A DNA stretch of 64,000 bases from assembly GCA_014898425.1 (NCBI GenBank), contig RCSZ01000010.1, forward strand, positions 930,001 to 994,000. Direction: 5' to 3'. The stretch is from Botryotinia globosa. Taxonomy: Eukaryota; Ascomycota; Leotiomycetes; Helotiales; Sclerotiniaceae. The notes beneath the pieces are model-generated. The model did no database searches, was not told the origin of the DNA, and saw only the letters and a program-made list of their open reading frames with translations. The position numbers were made by a program, and so were the translations under genes. Below, piece by piece: positions 36,060 through 46,989 of this stretch; the first letter of the stretch is position 1, and every line of letters starts with the position of its first letter.

Positions 36060-37437
36060 GGCAATAATGTAATGAAATAATGAACGTGAAAAGGTTGGGG
36101 ATATTAATGTCAGTAATGTATTTGCGCTTGTATATCAAGTCTACCGATATGTTACTGAGGAATGCATACGAATGTCACGGATAGATATCGTAATACATTA
36201 ATTAGCCTCTAGATAATAATGCAAAATGGTTCCTCGACAACTTGAAACCTCTTTCTACATTTGACATGACATCATACGAAGATAGCAACCATATCTTCTA
36301 GTCTTCAGCTTTTGATCTACAATCGGAAACTTTACCCATAAAATAACCATCTCTTATTCCTCGTTGTCGCTTTATCAAGACATCTTTACTATTCTAACCC
36401 CTTATTTTTTCATTATTCCATCTTCCCCGCTCCCCCTCCCCCCTCCTAAAAGAAATCCAAAAGCCAAACAAGAAGGTTGCCAGCCTCACTACGAACAGAC
36501 ACACTTGTTGACTAGGTATCATAATCGCAGACGGCAGATATCTGACACGCTGAAAGTAGCCAACTCTCCATGAAGCTATCTATATACATGATTAGAAATC
36601 AAGCACACCAAGATAACCCGCTCCAAAGTATCAGCAAAGTAGCCCTTGGCAGATGAAAAGAAGCACCAGGACACCACATCAAAGCATATACTTGTAATAG
36701 GCTTTACGAGGGCGCGAGCGGAACTAGAATCAAATGAGACGGAGAAGGGCTCGAGCGGATACAGATTATGGCCGTTGCCCGTTCACCCCGCTTGCTCGTA
36801 TATTATGCTCCGTTCACTCGACCTCTCAGTGGGTGTTGTCAAGACGAGGAATAAGAAAGTTTATTGGAGACTGGGAGTTATGATCCGTACTGTTGAGACT
36901 TGGATGGTATTGTTGGGCTTTGGTCTCTTCGATTGCATTCCTTACTGATTGCGTATATGGAGTTGTGAGTTGTGAGTCAATAGCTGTAAGGTTATGAGAC
37001 TATTATCGATGAATGTATCTCTCTGCTATTCTTTTTCGGAAGAACTATTGGCATCGACGAAACTGGAGGTAGGTAGGTAAGGTAGCTGGAGGTACACAAA
37101 TGCGTAATGCGCCACAAGCGCCACACTTCATATTAGGTCATCGTTGCTCTCCAGCTGGTTCCATTACCTAATACAACAATAACCTTGGAACGTTATTATT
37201 GACATGTGAGCCAAAGAATAAAAATACCTAGGTAGGCAAGAATCGTCAAATGTCCCAACACAAGGACCATCCAACGGCACAGCTTTGACAATATCCATAA
37301 ATTCTGACCTGTTCAATCCTCCTCGACATATTTTGTTGAGTTGCCCTAAGGAAATCCTCCATGACCTCCCACTCGAACCTTCAATATTCTCTTTCGATAC
37401 TGGTATTCCACCAAGTGTTCGATACTCCACATCCACC
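36060..37437. other. Intergenic region
   Basis: About 1.4 kb. Short AGGT runs and a TACCTAGGTAGG site lie near 37065 and 37227. No gene called; a frame at 36646 lacks an ATG at its start and has no domain. Confidence 0.55.
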
Positions 37438-39158
37438 ATGATTAACAATTCATGGGCTGAGTATGTCTTTATCCGCATTTGTATTTTTGCCCTGCAGAGT
37501 ATACCACTTGTTAGTTTAGCATATTGTTTCAGTCTCGCATTTACTACTTTCTTTACAAATTATGAATTTTACAGAGTCTCGCGCGCTTTGGAAGTGGTGT
37601 TCCTGGCCGAATCTTTCTTCTTCCTCTTTTGCTTCCTGCCGTATCGCATTTGGCTCCAACAAGAAGCTGTACATCCGCCAGCACCGTCGCGAGAAGAGAG
37701 AGCGATTTTGTATCAGAGGTGTTCGGACAATATCACGGATCCGGAGGCGTATTTGCAGAAATGGTTTTTGGGTGCGGGTATTAGGGATATTCGGAAGGAG
37801 AATGTAAAGGAGTTCTTTCTTTGGGCTTTCTTTAACCGTGGTGGACCGCCTGGGGATGATGATGAGGAGTTGGAAGAATATATTGCGATTCTGGAGAGGC
37901 AGCTAGGAAGGGAGATTCCGGAGGGAAGAGGCAATGCGAAGTGTTTGAGGTTGACATTGGATAAGGTTGTTATGTCGCATAGGAGTTTGATTTGGTATTG
38001 TGTATGTATTCTCATTCTTCATGTGCCGATAAAAGAAGATGCTAATGTTGATCCCCATAGTGTGTCGGCTTTGTTGACTTCCTAACATTCTGTTCCTTGC
38101 GTTACCATGGCTTCAACTTCTACCGCACGAATCTCAAACAATCCCTCAGCATCATTCCTGTTCGCCCGCACAGTCTATTGACTACGTATCATTCGCCTGC
38201 TCAGCACATATCGTATTGGCACCGACCGCACACTTCGAAAACCAAACTCCCAGTCGTTTTCATCCATGGCATCGGCATAGGTCTATATCCCTATACCCAA
38301 TTCCTTAACGAACTCAATGCCTCCACCGGCACACCCGATGATCATATTGGCATTCTTGCTCTCGAAATAATGAACATTAGTTTTCGTCTCACTCATTCTG
38401 CCCTCTCGCGCGAGGAAACCGCTCTCGAAATTTCCCAAATTATCAGTCAACATTTCGGGCCAAATCAGAGATTCGTCCTAATTTCTCACTCGTACGGCAC
38501 GGTGGTGACCACGCACCTTCTGCAATCTCCCATTTTATCCCCGCGCATCGGCCCAATTGTTCTCATCGATCCTGTCTCTATCTGTCTACATTTACCTTCT
38601 GTCGCATTTAATTTCACTCGTCGAATCCCGAAAGATGCGAATGAATATCAACTTTACTATTTCGCAAGCATGGATCCGGGAGTTAGTCATACACTGGGAA
38701 GGAAATTCTTCTGGAATGAGAATGTGCTGTGGAAGGAGGATTTCGAGGGGAGGAAAGTAACAGCAAGTTTGGCGGGAAGAGATTTAATTGTGGACACCGA
38801 GGCTGTGGGAAGGTACTTGAGTTGTGGAAATTTATCTGGCCAATCGACTCCAAGTTGGAAGGTTACGAATGGAAATCCGAATGGAACAGTCAAGAGTACC
38901 TCGAATGTGGCTGTCGCGCCTTTGATAGATATTGATGAGCCGGGAGCTGGAGGAGTAGAAAGACCCGTAGAGGTAGATAGTATACAACAAGATGGCGTGG
39001 ATATAGAAGATGAGGACGAGTGGAAGTATAGAGAGTGGAAGGGAGTAGGAACAGAAGTTTTGTGGTTTGGAACGTTGGATCACGCGCAAGTCTTTGATAA
39101 GAAGGCTACGAGGAGGAGAATCATTGATGTTGTCAGGAAATATTGCGAGGATGATTAA
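37438..39158 (+). CDS. Membrane-anchored alpha/beta hydrolase
   Basis: Exons are 37438-38001 and 38061-39158, giving 553 aa. The ATG at 37438 lies in a good context (CCACCATG) and begins just before two hydrophobic segments (about 8-65). A cytosolic helical region with an acidic stretch (GDDDEELEEY) follows. The hydrolase domain begins near PVVFIHGIGIGLYPY (oxyanion HG). The nucleophile elbow is LISHSYGTVV (about S332), and LIDPVSI and a late TLDHAQVF His complete the expected order. Residues 420-510 form a low-complexity insert before the catalytic His. Substrate unknown; lipid ester or lipase-like activity is plausible from the membrane anchor. Confidence 0.85.
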
Positions 39159-40405
39159 GGGAAAAGAGGCAGGGATGATGCAGAAAAATTGTTTGCGATT
39201 CGGGGAGTTTTGAAGAATAGAGAAGAGGAGAGATTAGATTCGGTTATATCTGAAGACTTGGACAGATCAGGTGTATACTATGGTGGAGTGGGAGGAGAAA
39301 TAGACATGGAGTGATTCGACTATAGATCTACGAAGACCCTTAATCCTCGTCGAATACCTAGAAACTATACTAAGGATAAGAATGGTATTGAAAAGCATGC
39401 GTCTTCATTCACACGCGGCACACAATGAACAAAGTGAATCACGCATCAAGATTGAATAGGACTACCTATTCAAGACCTCCTCCTGATACAAGCTAAACAA
39501 ACCATTTCAAAGTCCCAATCCAGATTTCCCTTACTGTTACAACCTCGAAGAAAAAAACCCCGTTTGCTTGCCAAAAGGCGTACATACATAGTCTGATGTC
39601 TTGAATATGGAATTCTTCATATCTGGTTTATTGATCTATATTGAATTTACATCTTTCGAATCACACCTTACTCCATTTTCCCTCGTGCAAGATCATGTAT
39701 ATATTTCGCACAATTGTAAAAATGTAGTTATAAACTTATACCTCAAAATATCTACCTACCTCCTTATCATGATAGCACAACAAACATACTTATCTACTCG
39801 TGTCCCGCGTCCAGTACTATACTATACCCGCAAGTAAATAGCGTAGCGCTATCGAATCTAGAACCCTACCCTAGCCTTCCCTTTCTGCATATGCTTATTT
39901 CCACTTTCGGCTTCCCCGCATTATAATACCTATCTAGTAGATTCCAGATATCAGATACATATCAGTATCTGTCTGCACCTCCCTACCGGCGACACCGGCG
40001 AGGCGTCGCTTAGCATATCTGCAAGTACGAGTTGCTAACATCTACTTAAGAGACGGAGATTGATGAAAAGGGCTAGACCGCGGGATGGAGAGGTGCAGAG
40101 TGGGTCCAGCTGAAAGAAGAGCAGCTGAATGGGAGCGTGCGCGCGTGCAAGAATTTCGGTTTGGGGATACGGATGGGGCTAGAACGCTATAGATTTGTGC
40201 AGAGGGGAAGAGATGGGAGTTTATTTCAATTGTGTGGTTTGGTCACTTTGGTGGCGGCGTGGAGCTGGCTGAGTTGGAAATGAGGTGGCTTTGTGGTTAC
40301 TGTAGAGGGTGGGGATGGGATACGATGGATGAGAATGTAGATAAATAGGAGATTGCCACCCTCTTCAATGCTGATGATGGTTCTGCATCGATTGTCTATT
40401 CAAAC
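39159..40405. other. Intergenic region
   Basis: About 1.25 kb with no supportable gene; GC-richer patch with CCGGCGA repeats near 39983-40005. Confidence 0.55.
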
Positions 40406-42392
40406 ATGTCGTTCATAAGTGAAAGTATCATTCCAGATTGCCGAATCAAGCCCGCCCGAAAACGCATCATAATCTGCTGCGATGGAACCTGGCAATCCGC
40501 CGTCTCTGGAAAAGAGAATTGTCCATCTAACGTAACACGTCTCTGTCGCGCCATCAACAGCGTCGCTCGAGATCCAAATGATGGTGAAAACTGGCAGCAG
40601 GTCGTTTGGTACGATTCTGGAGTTGGAACCACATCCACGGGTCTGGGACCTGGACTCGAGGGAGCTATTGGCCAGGGATTGGAAGGGAATGTTATCGAGG
40701 CGTACAATTTCTGTGTGCTGAATTGGAATCCGGGAGATAAGATTATGTGTTTTGGATTTTCTCGCGGTGCGTACACGGCGAGGACGATTGCGGGTTTGAT
40801 TTCGGATATTGGGATTTGTTCGAAGAAGCAGCTTCAGCAATTTCCTGATTTGTGGAAGTTGTACAAGCAGAAAAAAACCGGGGACGATGAGACCAGAAAA
40901 AGATTTTATGGCAGTGCTCTGTACTATGGTTGGCGAGAAGGGAGAGTTGCTGACCCGCAACCAAATCCGGGGGATCGACCTGATGGGGGTTTAGTTTGGG
41001 ATATAAAGGCTCATGGTGAATGGGCCCCCAAAGAATCAATGGAAGTAGAGGTAGTGGGAGTCTTTGATACTGTCGGAGCTTTAGGGTTGCCAGAAGTCTT
41101 TGGGATGGAATTGCCCAAATGGACGACTATTGGTGATAAGCCTGAATGGCACAACGTTGAACTTTCAGCCAGTAAGTCCTCGTGCTGATAGAGCTGCATG
41201 AACCAGAAAGCTAATTCACATCCCAGACATCAAGCATGCATTTCAAGCGCTGGCCCTTGATGAACACCGTGAAGCATTCACACCTACTCTTTACTACATC
41301 AAAAAGCCAGAGGATTTTACAGACGCTGAAATAGAGGCACAACGGACCATTTCTGATAATGCACATGCAGAGTGGTATGACATGTGTTTTACTCCTCACC
41401 CTAGTTTCAAAAAAATGAGAGATCTGGCCAAAATCCGAGATGAAGCTACCGAAGAGGTCGTTAAGATGGAAGAAAACAATAAGATGAAGAAAGCACTAGG
41501 CACTGGTGAGAAGGTACTGGAACAAGTCTGGTTTCCTGGTTACCACATACACATTGGCGGTGGCTCAAGTGATACGCTATTGAACAAGGACAATATGGAA
41601 GAAATGTCCAACATTACGTTAGCATGGATGCTAGACCAGATTGAAAAATATGTGTCGATTGACAGGGAAGTCATAAAGGAAGACGGTTATGATCGCCAGA
41701 AAAAATTCGCGCAACTGGACAACGAGCGCCAAGTCCACCTAGACAGAGAAAAGGAGCGCGAGAAGGAGGGCTGGGGTCAGTGGATGTGGCGAAATGGCAA
41801 ATGGGCAGCTTCCAAAGTTGCTCATCCTCTGACTGAGGAAAAGAACATTCACTACGAGGACCGACGACACGCGTGGGGCCTTGGAGATCTGAATGATAGT
41901 TTCACCACCATGTATAAAGCCAACGGATCGAAGCCACGCACACCAGGTCGCTATGCTCTTGATAAGAAAGGCAATAAACTGGGCGAAACACATGAATATA
42001 TTCACCCAACTACGGGATTCAGAGTTCAACAGCTGAAGAAGAAAGCAGAAGAAGCGAAGATAGAGAAAGATCACAGGAATCACAAGAACTGGGAAGATTT
42101 GAAATACAGACCTATCGGCCTTGAAGACGACGAGTACAAACGCCAGGAGAAAGTCGATAAGCAAGGAAAAGTGGCAGCATATGAGTATGTTTTCGAGTAC
42201 AAAGATTGTACAGAGACGCTACCAGAATGGCGGTTGGGTGATGCGGATTGCTACGAGAGGCTAGCCATTGAAGGCTCCGCTGCATATGACTATGTCGATG
42301 AGCTTGATCGAACTTTGGAAACTGGTATTAAGACTGTTCGTCTGGATTTCTGGGGCGACAAAGCATCGTCGTTTCAAGTCGTCTCTAATTGA
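40406..42392 (+). CDS. DUF2235 alpha/beta-hydrolase-like protein
   Basis: Exons are 40406-41171 and 41227-42392, giving 643 aa. The N-terminal half is a DUF2235 domain: KRIIICCDGTWQSAVSG, VVWYDSGVGT, the nucleophile elbow FGFSRGAYTARTIAGLI (GxSxG variant) and VVGVFDTVGALGLPEV (Asp region). After the intron, NIKHAFQALALDEHREAFTPTL and VWFPGYHIHIGGG (catalytic His region) complete the core. The C-terminal third is very charged and helical (residues about 420-580), with no recognised domain. In bacteria this family includes type VI secretion phospholipase effectors. In fungi it is common and largely uncharacterised, so lipase activity is inference. Confidence 0.9.
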
Positions 42393-42976
42393 TAAAGGCA
42401 TAAGGATGGCGATATTTCGGTCTGTAAGCGCTTGGTTTGTATAAATTGTATATAATTTCGAAGTAGTATATATTTATCTAAGGGGTCTCTCATTGATACA
42501 TATATGATAGAATATGATAGACCTCGAATATAACAAGTTAATAAATGTGAGACTGTGAGACTGTGAGACTGTGAGAATGCGAAAGTTGATGAGATTTTCT
42601 CCGAGTTAAAGAGAAACCTTAGAAATCAGGGACCAACTGAGTAGTGCCACACTTTCTCCATTAGCGGCTGAGCCCCGCATCCACCTTAAATTTCGTCATT
42701 GGTTGCTGGGGTACAGGTATAATACCTACAGATAAACAAGGCTCTGTAGGTAGAGAGAGGTACTAAACTAATACGTCTTTCGAGCTTTTTATTTCTTTCT
42801 TTTCTTCTTTTCGTTTTGCTGTAGCAACCAGTCTGACAAACGAAATTTACTATTATATTCTCCCTCGAAACACACATCCTTCTACCAAACATCCATACAT
42901 CTATAGACACAATAGACTCGAATCGTTCCTGTCTCCTTACCACAATTTCACAAGCTCATTTCTTATATTCGCAAAA
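42393..42976. other. Intergenic region
   Basis: Holds (TGTGAGAC)3 at 42546-42569 in the 3' flank of the DUF2235 gene, and a pyrimidine-rich stretch (about 42783-42818) upstream of the RPEL gene. Confidence 0.55.
42546..42569. repeat. (TGTGAGAC)3 tandem repeat
   Basis: Three exact 8-bp units with a partial fourth (tgtgaga), about 150 bp after the DUF2235 stop. Confidence 0.85.
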
Positions 42977-43694
42977 ATGTCGGAGCAAACTCAAGAGCCC
43001 CTCGTCGATACAAGTTCCGTTGTAAGACCAGCACAACACGAACGTCAAAAGAGTTTAGAGAAGTTATATGCCGATAGACCTACGGCTCATGAATTGAAGG
43101 AGAGACATATTTTATTAGATACAGATGCTGCACCGTACGGTTTTCTGTTTCTCTACGATCCTACGATCCTACTAAATACTATCCCCATCCCCATTTCCAT
43201 AGTTTCCCAGTCTGCTATCGTGTTCTGGCAGTTTGCTCGTCAATGTGCTAACTGCGGGGTAAACAAAATAGTGGTATTCAAAGTGCTCAACATGCACTCG
43301 AACAACAAAGAATTTCGGATAGTTTGAAGAAGAATTTGGAACACCGTCCTACCAAAGAGGATTTGGTTGAACGTATGTATTTCCTTCCATCACAGTTTTC
43401 ACACTTCATTTCGATGGGAATAAAAGCTAATACTGAAAATCATCAGGCAATATCCTCTCCTCCACAACCGCCGCTCCAGGTATCCAAGCACAACAGAAAA
43501 AATTGGAGAAACACATGCGTGCGGATAGTTTGAACGAAAAATTAAGTCATCGTCCGCAACCGGAAGAATTGGTAAATAAGGGTGTTTTGAAGGAGGATCC
43601 CACGAGTCCGATCGAAGGCAGTAATGAGAGTGCCGAGAAGAGATACGAGGAAGCTATCGAGGGGGAATATGCTAAGAGAGAAGGAGGTGCTTAG
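42977..43694 (+). CDS. RPEL-repeat protein
   Basis: Exons are 42977-43134, 43272-43372 and 43447-43694, giving 168 aa. Three RPEL motifs are evenly spaced: SLEKLYADRPTAHELKERHI (about 26-45), SLKKNLEHRPTKEDLVERNI (70-89) and SLNEKLSHRPQPEELVNKGV (114-133), about 44 residues apart. The first two are each followed by an AAPGIQ linker, showing duplication of a unit. In animals RPEL motifs bind monomeric actin (MRTF, Phactr); the fungal family is small and its partner is not established. The tail is acidic (EEAIEGEYAKREGG). No membrane or signal segment. Confidence 0.9.
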
Positions 43695-44517
43695 ATTTAC
43701 GGCAATCTATGGTCATTGGGCTGAAGGGAGTTATTGATTTTCAAGTGCGAGGGACTTGTCATTTAGCATGTATGCGTCCGATATGATTGCAACAACGAGA
43801 AAAGAGGAGTACAAACAATGAATGTGAAAACGGGAATAGGAATCGGAGTGCGAATAGGGATGGGTTGAAACGCGCGACTAGTTGCTGCGATTTTCTAGTA
43901 ACAATGAATTATACCACAATTCTCACATATGATCGCCTGATTTTGTATCTTCGGCCTAGTGTTCTACATTGTTCATTGAAGGGCCTTTCTTCTATACCGG
44001 TGAGTTGATCTGCCTTGTGGTCTAATTCCAACGACATAAAATTAGCTTCTATATATCCCACAGAGCACTTGTTTGGGAGCTGGTTGCTAGTATGAAGATC
44101 CAAACCTAAACCATGGACTAAGTTTTGATGCATATCTAAGATTACAATGTAGATATCCCCCATCTTGATGCTCTTGACTTTTTTGCCGGTTTAGAATTTT
44201 TAGTCGAGCTAAATATAGCGATATATCATCACATTCGCTAGCCTATATTGCAGATATGACTTTCATTTCATCAGCTAGCGAGAAGAGGGGAGCTGTTATG
44301 ATGTCATTGATTAGTGAATTTAGTTGTATGTAGATTGTACTGCTGACGCTGTAAATATTGTTGATGAGCCACCGATGCACCGCGACATATTATTGGGTAT
44401 GTGAAAAATTTATGCAAAAGAACATATGCTCTGCCCATCCAAAAAGCCCATCAAATGAACTCCCCCGAATGCCAAATCCCATCCAAACGCTACATTGCTT
44501 GATTCTGGTGCGCCGTT
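43695..44517. other. Convergent intergenic region
   Basis: 3' flanks of the RPEL gene and the polymerase gene; no gene seen. Confidence 0.55.
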
Positions 44518-46607
44518 TCAGAAGCATAACTTTCGCTGTTTAGGATCACTAGGAGTATTTCCTTTATCCTTTGATTTCTCTCCCGCCTTGGTTTTCCTTG
44601 AACTACCAATTTGAGATCTGTGGCCACTTCCGGATGCAGATGGTGTCTCAGGTACCCCTGAAGTCTCTTGGACTACGTCTCTGATTGTCTGTCTCGACAG
44701 ACAAAGATCAATATGCTCATTGAATTCCTTTTCATTTGTCGCTTGCGGCCGCTGACAAACAGGACAGTCCCACCATTCCTCTTCTACCACAGCACCGTCT
44801 TTCGGTTGGGGATTCGGCACAATTTCTTTTCCGTGATGTCGCCGTGGATCGTTTTCTTCGAGTTGACTTAAACTTTCCATTTCCTTGAATTCCTCTTCTC
44901 GTTCTTGACGCTCGGCGTCCTCGAAGAGAAGTTCTTCGGGCCAAACTTCCCATCGCTCCTCAGAGTCATTTTCTTGGAGATCAGATGCTTTTCGTTTTGC
45001 TACAGAGGAAGATTTGCGTTCATTTTCGCCAACATCATTCTCCCGTGAGTCTTGTTTTCTGAATCCGAAAAAGGCCATCGTATCGGGCTTCTTCATGCTG
45101 ATTAAATTTGTACACCGGAGCCCCATTAGTCGTAATACCAAACCTGGCATCTCCGCCTCCAGTTTCTCAAGCATGGGAAGAGAATATTTGTATAAATCAT
45201 CAGCTGAGAATACAGCTTTTGGTGGGGCCGCCTGTCTTGTAAGCACCTCGTAGGTTTTTAGTTTCACTTTAAGAACCAGAGTTCGCCCTTTGAACTGGGT
45301 TCGTTGCATGTCTTTTTCCAACTCCTCAGCTGTATGTCGAAGTTTGCTTCGAAGCTCTGTAGCATCATTCATTTCATTGAACGTACTTTCTGTGCCGACA
45401 CTCTTGCGGGTATACTCCTCGGCCGGTTTGACGTCTGTTCTTCCGAGTCCAAGATAGCATTGCATTAGAAAAATGAACGCCTTTTCTCCAAACAATTTGG
45501 GTAGATAGTGTCGCACATTGTAGATATCTCCGCATGTATTGACGCCTATGGCGCCTAGTTCCCTTTCAAATACTCGTCCGATTCCGTTAACTTTCCGAGT
45601 TGGAAGGTCTCGCATAAATTTCATAATCTCAATTCGATTATTCGTAACACGATATTGACCATTAGGCTTGTTGTAATTCGAACATATTTTAGCCTAACCA
45701 TATTCAGTCAGTGTGGTGAAATTCAAAATTATTCTCAAATTTCACAGCAACGAGTTGTTAATAATAGCGTCCCGCCTCGCCCGTCATACCGCTGACTTCT
45801 AAATTGCAGAATGTACTCACTATCTTGGCATTGGCTGCAATTCCAGCAGATATGGTTACTTTCGTTTTCTCATGAACCTCTCTCCTCAGCTGTTCAACAG
45901 CAGCCTCCGGGTCGATGTCATTCTTTTGACAGTATTCCGTGATGTTAAGATATGCCTCATCAATACTAGCACTCTCGAACCGTGGATCATAGTCTACCAA
46001 AATTTCCCGGACTTCTTGTGCCTTCGCGGTATATTTATCAAAATTCAAAGGAACCTGAATTAATTGCGGGCACAACTTCTTTGCTATGAACCCCGCCATC
46101 GCACTTCTGACCCCAAATCGCCGTGCGTGGTAATTGCATGTTGTGACAACTCCTTTCCCAACAGAAAATGGAACATCTTTCAATTCAGGACGGTCGAGCT
46201 CCTCTACTGCAGCGTAAAATGCGTCGCAATCAATATGGACAATTGTTTGAGTCAGATCTCTTGTGAGTTCGAGCTCTACAATCGCAGTGTCTGCTCGTCG
46301 ACGGTCGTGAGCTAAATCAAGCTTCTCCAAATCAGCCTTCTTCCCTAAGATTCGTTCAATCTTTACTGTCAGGGTCTTGTCTCTTTCCTCCTCATGATTG
46401 AAATATTTGGATCCCTTCGAAGCATTGTAGATGATCTCGGAAACCTGGTGATAAAGTTAGAGAGACCACAAACACATTTCGGTCGCCACGTACCTTTGAT
46501 TGGTCTACAGAATCTTGTCCAGATTTTGTAAGAGACGGGCCTAGTAGAGAATATTTGAGAGACTTGTGCTCATTCTCGTCCCTTTCTGGAGTTGTTTCCG
46601 ATGCCAT
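44518..46607 (-). CDS. Y-family DNA polymerase kappa (DinB type)
   Basis: Exons, in transcript order, are 46607-46494, 46444-45821 and 45693-44518, giving 637 aa. The translesion polymerase core has TIVHIDCDAFYAAVEEL (catalytic Asp about 108-112), VTTCNYHARRFGVRSAM and ASIDEAYLNIT (Asp/Glu about 200-201). Across the second intron the frame gives AKICSNYNKPNGQ. The thumb, little finger and PAD region follow (GRTLVLKVKLKTYEVLTRQ). The C-terminus has a UBZ-like zinc finger CPVCQRPQATNEKEFNEHIDLCLS (about 553-577), which would bind ubiquitinated PCNA. It ends basic (KQRKLCF). Nuclear, error-prone bypass of damaged bases. The N-terminal extension before the core is typical of kappa rather than bacterial DinB. 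Confidence 0.95.
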
Positions 46608-46989
46608 GTCTCGATGTCCATGCTCGACTCGTGGCGACTGTAAGAAACGCGAAAGGCATAATTGTTTGACGCGCTGTCATGCTTTCAATATAGATAGCTA
46701 TTATGTAAGCGACTCAGAATATCACTTCCGTAAGAAAACCCCCCGATGAAATGATATGCAGAGCTTCATGATTTTAGATTGTCTTTCAAAGAGTGCTAGT
46801 TTCGTACGCGTTAGGCAATGTGAAATTTCAAAGTGTCTAACAAAAGTCTATAGCAGCTTTCAAAAAGCAAGTTCATCGTCAAATGCTTGTGAGCGGGCTC
46901 GGCTAAACTTACTCCGATATATTTAATCGATAAAAAAAAGTTACGCATGTTATCGAATGCATTAATGATACCACAATCCAGTAGCAACC
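46608..46989. promoter_or_regulatory. Divergent promoter region, polymerase kappa / mtEF-G
   Basis: Only 382 bp separate the two start codons, so the promoters and 5' UTRs of both genes must lie here. A frame continues antisense over part of it but has no domain support. Confidence 0.6.

Noticed and set aside
36646..36948. 100-codon frame on +
   Set aside because: Starts without ATG and has no protein family resemblance.
37285..37437. Upstream extension of the membrane alpha/beta hydrolase
   Set aside because: The frame is open but begins at TTG; the first ATG at 37438 has a good context and directly precedes the membrane segments.
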